Part shown: positions 8,922-16,605 of the stretch, one piece after another
Numbering within the stretch: the stretch's first letter is position 1
Layout of the letters: each line of letters begins with the position of its first letter
Source: CAINVV01 sp037137375
Lineage (GTDB): Bacteria; Bacteroidota; Bacteroidia; Bacteroidales; Prolixibacteraceae
Direction of reading: 5' to 3'
Assembly (NCBI GenBank): GCA_037137375.1
Contig: JBAXKJ010000003.1
Coordinates: 62,001-126,000 of the forward strand
DNA length: 64,000 bases
Notes under the pieces: generated by a model
What the model was told of the DNA's origin: nothing
Seen by the model: the letters and a program-made list of their open reading frames with translations, nothing else
Databases searched by the model: none
Made by a program: the position numbers and the translations under genes

Positions 8922-9680
8922 ATGGAGACGAATTTTAGACTTCCCCACGCTGATTTAATGGAGTTGAAAAGATGGAATACTCCTACAATCTATAATGGAT
9001 GGGAGCAGATTACGAATAGTAACAGTGCCAGAGATGGGTTTAATCTTGAACAGGTTACTGATTTCATGCCCCAAATGGGACCCATGGTTGGCTATGCAGT
9101 CACGGTAGTAATTGAACCCGGAAATAAACTGCATCCTCAGGGTAATCCCGATGGATGGCTCAGGTACAGGGAGTACATCGCTTCCCTTCCAGGCCCCAAG
9201 ATCGTTATCGTTCAGGATATTGATAAACCCAATATTTACGGGGCATTCTGGGGCGAAGTGAACAGCAACATTCATAAGGCGCTAGGTTGTGTAGGAACGA
9301 TTACCGATGGCGGTATCCGGGACCTGGACGAAATGAATAATGCTGGTTTTAAGGCTCTTGCACGAAGACTATGTGTGGGTCATGCCCATAGCTGGCCGGT
9401 TAGATGGAATTGTGAAGTAGAGGTTTTTGGTCGAAAAATCTTACCAGGACAGCTCATTCATGCAGATAAGCACGGTTTTCTGGTCATCCCCGACGAAGAT
9501 CAGAAAGGATTACTTGAGGCTGCCCGTTTCATGGATTCCAATGAATGCAAAACAATCATCCCAGCCGGCAGAAATGCGCATGGCAAGAGCTTTGAAGTAA
9601 TATTAAATGATATCAAAACGGCAGGAGTCAATTTTTCGGCTGCCGCCAAAGAGAAATTTGCAAGGAAAGGTGAATGGTAA
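8922..9680 (+). CDS. RraA family protein (class II pyruvate aldolase-like)
   Basis: A 252-residue cytosolic protein of the RraA / HMG-CHA aldolase family. The diagnostic block is GCVGTITDGGIRDLDEM, with the family Arg133-Asp134 pair that binds substrate and divalent metal in characterised aldolases, preceded by GAFWGEV. The later segment PGQLIHADKHGFLVIP is also typical. Members that are aldolases cleave 4-hydroxy-2-oxo acids or decarboxylate oxaloacetate using Mg2+; others (true RraA) bind RNase E. The catabolic neighbours here favour the aldolase role. It is about 40-60 residues longer at the N-terminus than bacterial RraA. It sits 3 nt after paralog B and 17 nt before the next sialidase gene. 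Confidence 0.85.
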   Translation: METNFRLPHADLMELKRWNTPTIYNGWEQITNSNSARDGFNLEQVTDFMPQMGPMVGYAVTVVIEPGNKLHPQGNPDGWLRYREYIASLPGPKIVIVQDIDKPNIYGAFWGEVNSNIHKALGCVGTITDGGIRDLDEMNNAGFKALARRLCVGHAHSWPVRWNCEVEVFGRKILPGQLIHADKHGFLVIPDEDQKGLLEAARFMDSNECKTIIPAGRNAHGKSFEVILNDIKTAGVNFSAAAKEKFARKGEW

Positions 9681-9697
9681 TCTAAATTTAGTTTGAC

Positions 9698-10966
9698 ATG
9701 ATACATTACAAAATTTACAATCTTCGAAACATAATTTTTATTGCCTTACTGGCGTTGACAGTGAAGGGTTTCTCCCAATCTGAAGGAATTGTCCGCAGTC
9801 AGAAAATCTTCGAGGCAGGGGAGGAGGGCTATTATACATTTCGAATTGCCTCACTCGTTACCACCAAATCAGGGTCACTCCTGGCTTTTTGCGCCGCCAG
9901 AAAAGGCAAGGGCGGAGACTGGGATCCAATCAATATTGTGATGCGTCGCAGCACCGACTCAGGTAAAACCTGGGGAAAGATGAAAATGATCGCACAAAAA
10001 GATAGCCTGCCGTGCGACAATGCCACGCCAATCGTGGACTACCAGACCGGTGAAATTCATTTACTCTTCCAGACAGATTATGCCAGATGCTTCTATATAA
10101 AATCAAAAGATGATGGAATTTCTTGGTCAGAACCTGTGGATATTACCGCCACAATCGATGAATTCAAAAAAGTCTATCCATGGGTAGTGCTTGCCCCGGG
10201 CCCAGGACATGGAATTCAGCTAGCCGGCGGAAGGTTGGTTGTCCCATTCTGGCTCTCAAATGGTGGAGGGAAAGAGTTTGGTCCCAATCACAGGGGCCAT
10301 CGTCCATCCATCGTTGTTTCAGCCTTCAGCGATGATCACGGGAAAACCTGGAAACCCGGTGAGATTGTTGTTCCTGACAATGACACTACCGTGATTCCCA
10401 ATGAAACCTGCTGTATACAATTGGCAGATGGTAGGGTGTTGTTCAACTCGAGGAATGAATCGGTCAATTACCGGCGGCTATTTACCTATAGCAAAGATGG
10501 CGCCTCTAACTGGACGACTCCCGTTTTTGCAGACGCTTTCTTCGAACCCATCTGTTTCGGAAGCATGTGCAGGTTCAGTTTGCAACCTTTCCAATCTAAA
10601 AACAGGATTCTGTTTTGTAATCCGGATAGCCGTCAGGATCCCTGGACTGCAGAAAAGGCCTCGACACCAAGGTCTGCAAAGAATCGTCACCGGACCAATC
10701 TGACTGTCCGAATGAGTTACGATGAAGGTTTGACATGGCCGGTTTTGAAAGTAATCGATCCCGGGATTTCTGGTTATTCTGACCTCGCAGTAACCCCGGA
10801 TGGCATGATTCATTGCTTCTATGAGGGTGGATCAATCTCTGGAACCGGAGGAAATCAGTACAAAAACATCCACATGTCGGTAGTTTCGTTTGACCTGAAA
10901 TGGCTGACTAATGGCAAAGATCAGCTCAGTTCAAAAGACAAACCGTTGAACAATTTCATTAAATAA
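9698..10966 (+). CDS. GH33-like exo-alpha-sialidase family protein
   Basis: A 422-residue exported protein with a signal peptide ending near FSQ (residue 27). It carries FRIA (Arg49) in place of FRIP, Asp-boxes STDSGKTW, SKDDGISW, SDDHGKTW, a degenerate SKDGASNW and SYDEGLTW, Glu236, Arg252 (FNSRN), Arg338 (VRMSYD) and Tyr375/Glu376 (CFYEGGS). The full arginine triad and nucleophile pair are therefore retained. The EGR segment after the first strand is CAAR instead. It is clearly diverged from the sialidase at 6632, which suggests a different linkage or sugar rather than redundancy. The next URO-D gene begins directly at the base after its stop. Confidence 0.85.
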   Translation: MIHYKIYNLRNIIFIALLALTVKGFSQSEGIVRSQKIFEAGEEGYYTFRIASLVTTKSGSLLAFCAARKGKGGDWDPINIVMRRSTDSGKTWGKMKMIAQKDSLPCDNATPIVDYQTGEIHLLFQTDYARCFYIKSKDDGISWSEPVDITATIDEFKKVYPWVVLAPGPGHGIQLAGGRLVVPFWLSNGGGKEFGPNHRGHRPSIVVSAFSDDHGKTWKPGEIVVPDNDTTVIPNETCCIQLADGRVLFNSRNESVNYRRLFTYSKDGASNWTTPVFADAFFEPICFGSMCRFSLQPFQSKNRILFCNPDSRQDPWTAEKASTPRSAKNRHRTNLTVRMSYDEGLTWPVLKVIDPGISGYSDLAVTPDGMIHCFYEGGSISGTGGNQYKNIHMSVVSFDLKWLTNGKDQLSSKDKPLNNFIK

Positions 10967-12019
10967 ATGCGGAATTCATTCCAACTTGTCAGGAATTTTA
11001 TTGAGAATAAACCCGCAGAGAGTATACTTCTGTACGATCTTCTGCGCAATGATGCGATCGTAAGCCACTTTGGCGGAGCTCAGTTGAATCCAGACAACGG
11101 AAGAAAAGTGGTTTTCAATTCCTACGAACCGGCAATCGATGCTACACGTCCGTTGGTGCGTTTTCCCAACGAAGAAAAAACGATTCAGCTGGATGACGGA
11201 AGGACGCAGAAGTTTTTTCGCTGGACGATCTGGACCAGCCACGTACATTTCGAGAATGAAACAGTCTACCAAAAAGCGAAAGAAAAATTTGTTGGTGATT
11301 TTGAGTTCTGGAACCGTGAAAAGCAAGACTCCCTTAACGCTCAGCTTGTTCAGCATCGGCTGGAACAGAAGGAACTCGGAGAAGTGTACCACTTTCCGGT
11401 AGGTCCATGCAATTGGTTGACACGCATTTATGATGAAGTTGGACTCGAGGATTTCTCTTTCTACTGGGCTTATTTTCCTGAGTTAATCGATCATATTTTG
11501 GAATGTCACATGCAGGAAACCATTGCCTGGGCGGAACATCTGCCGGAAGATTTTGAGTATAATGCAGTCTTCTTAGCAGATGATATCGCTTTTCAAACAG
11601 GAACGCTTTTACCCCCGCAATGGTTCAATGAAAGTTATTTTCATCTCCTGCAAAAAGTTTGCGCCGCTTTTCACAAGAGGAACATCAAGGTATTATTTCA
11701 TTCAGATGGTAACCTGAACCCGATTCTAGCAGATCTTGTTAGCGCGGGAATCGATGGACTGAACCCAATCGAGGTCATGGCCGGAATGGATGTTGCTGAC
11801 ATACATAAAAAATTTCCTTACCTATTTCTTGCTGGAGGTATCGATGTTTCCCAGTTGTTACCCTTTGGGAAGCCACAGGAGATCAAAGATGTAGTGAAGA
11901 AAACCATCGAGGATGCTGAAGGTAGAATCATGATTGGGTCAACCACAGAAGTACACGATGAAGTGCCTTTGAAGAATTTTCTGGCCATGCGTGAAGCCGT
12001 TTTAGAATATAAACTATGA
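10967..12019 (+). CDS. URO-D superfamily protein, paralog C, zinc Cys replaced by Asp
   Basis: A 350-residue URO-D/MtaA-superfamily protein. Family marks are the LADDIAF segment, KVLFHSDGNL, IDGLNPIEVMAGMD, LFLAGGIDVSQLLP and a final IGSTTEVHDEVP block. The motif that is HSCG or HTCG in the other three paralogs is HSDG here (His245, Asp247), so a key thiol ligand is lost. Either metal binding has changed or the activity is not methyl transfer to a thiol. The start codon abuts the stop of the sialidase gene (TAAATG), indicating translational coupling. The MFS gene follows after 13 nt. Confidence 0.82.
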   Translation: MRNSFQLVRNFIENKPAESILLYDLLRNDAIVSHFGGAQLNPDNGRKVVFNSYEPAIDATRPLVRFPNEEKTIQLDDGRTQKFFRWTIWTSHVHFENETVYQKAKEKFVGDFEFWNREKQDSLNAQLVQHRLEQKELGEVYHFPVGPCNWLTRIYDEVGLEDFSFYWAYFPELIDHILECHMQETIAWAEHLPEDFEYNAVFLADDIAFQTGTLLPPQWFNESYFHLLQKVCAAFHKRNIKVLFHSDGNLNPILADLVSAGIDGLNPIEVMAGMDVADIHKKFPYLFLAGGIDVSQLLPFGKPQEIKDVVKKTIEDAEGRIMIGSTTEVHDEVPLKNFLAMREAVLEYKL

Positions 12020-12032
12020 CAAAACCAAAATA

Positions 12033-13268
12033 ATGACCGGAACAAAATCTATCAGATCAACTTATCCATGGCTCTTGGTTGGCATGTTGTGGGTGGTCGC
12101 TTTTCTCAATTATTTTGACCGGATCCTGCTCACGTCCATGCGGGATCCATTGGTTTCGGCCTTTTCCATGACAGATGCACAGTTTGGTCTTTTAACCTCG
12201 GTTTTCCTTTGGTCTTACGGTTTTCTCAGTCCTTTTGGCGGGTTTCTGGCCGACAAATACAGCCGCAAAAAAATGATTGTATTCAGCGCCCTGGTCTGGT
12301 CTGTCGTGACACTTTGGACAGGATTAGCCTCCACATTTGGCGAGTTGCTGGTTGCGCGCACCTTCATGGGCGTCTCCGAAGCCTGCTATATTCCTGCTGC
12401 ATTGGCCTTAATAACAGATTATCACCGTACAAGGACCAGATCTCTGGCAACGGGTTTGCATATGAGTGGATTATATGCAGGGTTGGCACTCGGAGGTATC
12501 GGAGGATACATTGCTGAGTGGTGGGGCTGGAGATTTGGCTTTCAATTTTTCGGGGTATTTGGAATCATCTATTCCATCTTATTATTGTATTTATTGAAGG
12601 ATAATAAAGTCCAGGAAGCAAAGCGCGAAACTGAATCAATAACCCCTACCGGGAATAAAATAAATATCATTGATTCTATTAGAATGCTTTTTGGTGAGCG
12701 CTCGTTTAACCTTATTCTGATTTTCTTTAGCGTCAACGGCATGGTGAATTGGTTGATTTATGCCTGGCTGCCGACATTTCTGAAGGATCATTTTCATCTG
12801 AATCTCGGAGAGGCCGGAATGTCTGCGACAGGATATATTCAGATCGCAGCTTTTGTTGGGGTCGTCGCCGGAGGAATAATTGCGGATAGATGGTCGACAA
12901 AGAATATCAGGGGACGGATTTACGTAATCGTACTTGGATTTACTTTTGGTGCCCCATTCCTGTTCCTGATGTCTTCTACCCAACTCTTTGCATTTGCCAT
13001 CCTGGGTATGATCATTTATGGACTGGCGAAAGGCTTTAATGATTCAAACCTCATGCCTGTACTCTGCCAGGTCATCGATGAGCGTTACATTGCAACCGGT
13101 TACGGATTTCTTAATTTTTTCAGCACCATCATCAGTGGTGTGCTGGTGTATGAAGTTGGCGCATTGAAAGATGCGCATATCGACCTTTCCATTGCTTTCC
13201 AGGTTATAGCAGTTGTCATGTTACTTGCAGCATGGTCGCTTCTCCTCGTTAAGCCAAAAAAATTCTAA
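12033..13268 (+). CDS. MFS transporter, probable sugar acid importer
   Basis: A 411-residue inner-membrane protein with about 12 hydrophobic helices. The MFS signature loop between helices 2 and 3 reads GGFLADKYSRKK, with a related GGIIADRWSTKN after helix 8. The start LNYFDRILLTSMRDPL resembles the NYxDRxxl motif of the anion:cation symporter group, which carries hexuronates, sialate and other organic anions. It sits between a URO-D gene (13 nt) and the aldolase gene (0 nt), so it most likely imports the acid released by the sialidase-like enzymes. The exact substrate is inference. Confidence 0.88.
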   Translation: MTGTKSIRSTYPWLLVGMLWVVAFLNYFDRILLTSMRDPLVSAFSMTDAQFGLLTSVFLWSYGFLSPFGGFLADKYSRKKMIVFSALVWSVVTLWTGLASTFGELLVARTFMGVSEACYIPAALALITDYHRTRTRSLATGLHMSGLYAGLALGGIGGYIAEWWGWRFGFQFFGVFGIIYSILLLYLLKDNKVQEAKRETESITPTGNKINIIDSIRMLFGERSFNLILIFFSVNGMVNWLIYAWLPTFLKDHFHLNLGEAGMSATGYIQIAAFVGVVAGGIIADRWSTKNIRGRIYVIVLGFTFGAPFLFLMSSTQLFAFAILGMIIYGLAKGFNDSNLMPVLCQVIDERYIATGYGFLNFFSTIISGVLVYEVGALKDAHIDLSIAFQVIAVVMLLAAWSLLLVKPKKF

Positions 13269-14210
13269 ATGAAGACTTTAAGATCAAATGAAATATTCGG
13301 TAATTGGGCGACGCTTTTGCTGGCGACAGATAAGAATGGGGCCATCGATTATTCTCGGTTAGCTCAAGAAATAGATGTGCTGATTGACTCCCATCCCAAC
13401 GGAATTTATTCAAACGGTACCGCAGGAGAATTCTATTCCCAGACAGAGGAAGAATTTGACAGGATCAGTCTGATATTGTCAGAGAAATGTGAAGCGTCTG
13501 GCACGCCCTACCAGATTGGTGTGAGCCATATGAGTCCTCAACTTTCACTTGAAAGGTTAAAAAGGATCAGACACCTTAAACCTGGGGCAGTGCAGGTAAT
13601 TTTGCCTGACTGGTTCCCGGTTACGTTGGAGGAATCGGTCCTATTTCTAAAAGCGATGGAACAGGAAGCGCAGGGTATTAGCCTGGTACTTTATAATCCG
13701 CCCCATGCGAAAAAAATCCTGAAGCCATCTGAGTGGAAATACTTAAAAGATCAGATACCCTCCCTGGTCGGGTTAAAGGTATTTGATCAGAACGCAGATC
13801 CTGCCTGGTACAAGATGGTGAATGAAAACAAAGAAGGCCTTTCCATTTTTATACCCGGACACAGATTGGCAACAGGCATCAGATTGGGTGCTCACGGAGC
13901 CTATTCCAATATGGCCTGTTTGAATCCTTATGCTGCGCAAAGATGGAATGAAATGATCCTCAAAGATCCGGATGCAGCATCGGAACTGGAAGTAAGGATA
14001 AACAAATTTATGAATGAGCTGATTGTTCCTTTCATCATTGAATCGGGGTTTCCTAATCATGCCTGCGATAGGTTTTTGGCACTACTTGGGGGATGGGCAG
14101 ACGTGGGTTCCAGACTCCGATGGCCCTACCGATCAATTCCAGAAGATCTTGCTGATGGGGTAAGAATAACGGCTAGACAAATTATACCTGAATTTTTCGA
14201 AAAATATTGA
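13269..14210 (+). CDS. DapA/N-acetylneuraminate lyase family aldolase
   Basis: A 313-residue TIM-barrel class I aldolase or dehydratase of the DHDPS/NAL family. Visible features are the pyruvate-binding loop NGTAGEF (residues 49-55, equivalent to GTTGE), the catalytic Tyr142 (LVLYNPP) and the Schiff-base Lys170 (GLKVFDQ). Members cleave or form 2-keto-3-deoxy acids, such as Neu5Ac to ManNAc plus pyruvate. Its position beside sialidases and an MFS importer suggests the cleavage direction. The GTTGE variant and long C-terminal helices show it is not a close NanA copy. Its start follows the MFS stop with no gap, and paralog D starts 4 nt later. Confidence 0.85.
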   Translation: MKTLRSNEIFGNWATLLLATDKNGAIDYSRLAQEIDVLIDSHPNGIYSNGTAGEFYSQTEEEFDRISLILSEKCEASGTPYQIGVSHMSPQLSLERLKRIRHLKPGAVQVILPDWFPVTLEESVLFLKAMEQEAQGISLVLYNPPHAKKILKPSEWKYLKDQIPSLVGLKVFDQNADPAWYKMVNENKEGLSIFIPGHRLATGIRLGAHGAYSNMACLNPYAAQRWNEMILKDPDAASELEVRINKFMNELIVPFIIESGFPNHACDRFLALLGGWADVGSRLRWPYRSIPEDLADGVRITARQIIPEFFEKY

Positions 14211-14214
14211 TCAT

Positions 14215-15300
14215 ATGAAAAGCAGTGAAAGACTTTTGGCAACTGTGAATCACCAACAAGTCGATAAAGTGCCCGCGCACATCAATGCAACAAAATGGGT
14301 AGTCTCTAAATTGAAATCAGCCTTAGGGGTGACCACAGACAGACAACTACTTGAGGCATTGCATATTGATGTCTACGACATGCGTGGAATTGATCTTCAC
14401 ACAGGCACTGCACCCAAATATTTCGGGCCGCCTAATGAATTTTTCCCTTCAGATTGGGCCGGCGCAATCAATAGCTTCTGGAGCATCAAAGAATTCGAAA
14501 ATTATACGGTCAATGGATGGAATTTCGAAATGGAACCACCCACCCTGTCCTCTGCACTTACCATTGAAGAAGTTGAAAAATATCCCTGGCCCGATAACGA
14601 TTGGTTTGATTACTCGCATCTCAGAAATGACTTATTGAAGTGGCAGGACTTCTCCATCATGGCAACCGGTGGTTCCATTTTTCAGCATGCAACATTTGTC
14701 AGGGGCATGGATACCCTGATGATGGATATGATGACTGATCCGGAAATGGCCAATCATTTTCTTGACAAGTTCTGCGATTTTTACCATGAATATTTTCGCA
14801 GGATGTTTGAAGTTGCCGGCGATCTCATTGATGTTTTTGCACTAGCCGATGATCTGGGAATGCAAAACACCCTGCTGATCAGTCCTGAACTGTTTGAAGA
14901 ATACCTTGCACCCAGGTTAAAAAGGATGGCCGATCTGGCACATAGTTATGATATTAAGCTGCTATTGCATACCTGCGGAAATGTGGAGATGTTGATTCCC
15001 AGATTTATAGAACTCGGGGTTGACATTCTGGATCCGATTCAACCAGAATCCATGAATCCGATTGAAATCAAGGAGAAATTTGGTCATCTGATATGCCTGC
15101 GGGGAGGCATCAGTGTTCAGAATATTGTTTCCCGGGGTACCGTAACTGAGACAAAAGAAGAAACAAAGCGAATCGTTGAGGCGTTGAAACCTGGTGGAGG
15201 TTACATTCTTTCTCCGGGCCACCCGGTACTCCAGGATGACATTCCTGTTGAGAATATCTTGGCGATGTACGAAACCGGCTACGAATGCGGGTTTTATTGA
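14215..15300 (+). CDS. URO-D superfamily protein, paralog D
   Basis: A 361-residue cytosolic URO-D/MtaA-superfamily protein. It begins MKSSERLLATVNHQQVDKVP, has LADDLGMQNTLLISPELFEEY, the zinc-type LLHTCGN (His252, Cys254), DILDPIQPESMNPIEIKEKF and GGGYILSPGHPVLQDDIPVE. It is the best match of the four to the common catabolic-locus type of this family. It closes the + strand operon. Its stop is only 2 nt from the stop of the convergent PL22-like gene, so no terminator fits between them. The substrate is unknown. Confidence 0.85.
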   Translation: MKSSERLLATVNHQQVDKVPAHINATKWVVSKLKSALGVTTDRQLLEALHIDVYDMRGIDLHTGTAPKYFGPPNEFFPSDWAGAINSFWSIKEFENYTVNGWNFEMEPPTLSSALTIEEVEKYPWPDNDWFDYSHLRNDLLKWQDFSIMATGGSIFQHATFVRGMDTLMMDMMTDPEMANHFLDKFCDFYHEYFRRMFEVAGDLIDVFALADDLGMQNTLLISPELFEEYLAPRLKRMADLAHSYDIKLLLHTCGNVEMLIPRFIELGVDILDPIQPESMNPIEIKEKFGHLICLRGGISVQNIVSRGTVTETKEETKRIVEALKPGGGYILSPGHPVLQDDIPVENILAMYETGYECGFY

Positions 15301-15302
15301 GT

Positions 15303-16604
15303 CTATTTCACCGGCACCTTTACCTTGTAAACAGCCCGTTGACCGTCCTTGTCAGAAGTAAAGAAGATGGCATTTGAGGCATGATTGAAAATCGGGTGGG
15401 GGTGCTCATCCTGCGATTTCCAGGATGAACCGTTTCGACACAAGGGGATCCATGTCAACTGTTTCTTCTTCCAGTCGACCTTCAGGTAGCAAATCCAGAG
15501 ACCGCTTTTAGGTGCATTGGGAATCAGGTTATCGTCGGGCTCGGTATAATATCCGTCCGTCACCAGCATCCCGGGTCCGCCTTCGGTAAAATGTCCATAC
15601 CGTTTCCAGCCTTCCGGCAGTGGAATCTCAATTCTGTTGCTTCCATCTGTGTTCATCCTTCCAACATAAGCCGGCCCGTTTTTATATTCTCCATGATAGA
15701 TGATGGCCTTCCCATCCCTTTCCCACATTTCATGACAGGTCCAGTCGTCACGATTCCTTCCTTCTGCTTCATCTCTCATCCGGTGATGTGTCTTTCCATC
15801 CCATAGCCAGATGCGACGAATGCCGGAATCCGAGCACCATTCATGATTATAAAGAATGAACTCTGGATTTATGGGGGAAAATTGCACATGTGTGACCCAG
15901 GCTTCCGGAACCCGCTCGCACAGAATTTCTTTCCCGCTTTTGGTATCGTAAACCCTTAACCAGGAAGATAACTTTTCTTCCCTGACCCGCTGATCGATGT
16001 TGTAGGGCGGCCTTCCTGTCAGGATTTTATCTCCGTCAAGGGCTCTGGCGTCTGTGGTAGGCACGCAAATTCTTGAACCATCGGCGGAGACATGGGTGAA
16101 GGCAGTCATTTGTCCTTCAGGATATTGTGCGATAATCCGTTCCTTTCCAAGTGTGTCGGCAACCATGATATTCCTTCCCTGAATGTAGTAGACCAGCGCA
16201 TGAGCATTGTCCACGCTCACACTGGCTTTGCCGAATCCCCGGTAGGGTTTTCCGTCGAAATAGACATACGATTTCAGGAAACCTTCGGTATTGTGGGTTA
16301 ATTGAATTTCCTTGCCTGATAATATATCTCTCATGAAAATGTTTGGACTGCCATCCAGGTCGCTCATGAAAATCAGGTGCCGGTCGTCGTTCAATAACGA
16401 CGTGGAAGTGAAATAGAGCAGCTGATTGTGGTGGCCGGTCATCCCGGTTACCCGCTCTGGCGCAATTTTCTTTCCGGTATCAATTTTTGAAACCTCCTTA
16501 AAGGATGATTGAGCAAAACTTCTTTCAGCCATAAAAATGAGAAATGCGAAAAGCAGGATGCTGAGAGAATTTGTGAGCATTTTGTTATTGGATTTTGTCG
16601 TCAT
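15303..16604 (-). CDS. PL22 oligogalacturonate lyase-like exported beta-propeller
   Basis: A 433-residue exported protein with a signal peptide ending near AERSFAQ (residue 32) and a propeller rich in SDLDG-type blades. It resembles oligogalacturonate lyase. The Q-x-x-H-x-H element (Gln398, His401, His403 in SQDEHPHPIF) has the spacing of the Mn2+ ligands in characterised PL22 enzymes, as I remember them. His291 (TCHEMW) and His338 are placed where the catalytic His and the remaining ligand are expected. It should act on unsaturated or short uronides in the periplasm. It follows the GH2 gene by 1 nt, forming a two-gene unit. A TolB-like non-enzymatic role is the alternative. Confidence 0.75.
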   Translation of the reverse strand: MTTKSNNKMLTNSLSILLFAFLIFMAERSFAQSSFKEVSKIDTGKKIAPERVTGMTGHHNQLLYFTSTSLLNDDRHLIFMSDLDGSPNIFMRDILSGKEIQLTHNTEGFLKSYVYFDGKPYRGFGKASVSVDNAHALVYYIQGRNIMVADTLGKERIIAQYPEGQMTAFTHVSADGSRICVPTTDARALDGDKILTGRPPYNIDQRVREEKLSSWLRVYDTKSGKEILCERVPEAWVTHVQFSPINPEFILYNHEWCSDSGIRRIWLWDGKTHHRMRDEAEGRNRDDWTCHEMWERDGKAIIYHGEYKNGPAYVGRMNTDGSNRIEIPLPEGWKRYGHFTEGGPGMLVTDGYYTEPDDNLIPNAPKSGLWICYLKVDWKKKQLTWIPLCRNGSSWKSQDEHPHPIFNHASNAIFFTSDKDGQRAVYKVKVPVK

Positions 16605-16605
16605 T

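Noticed and set aside
5554..15300. Haem biosynthesis genes (HemE) for the URO-D proteins
   Set aside because: Four divergent copies in a glycan operon with HxCG motifs do not fit HemE, and no other haem gene is nearby.
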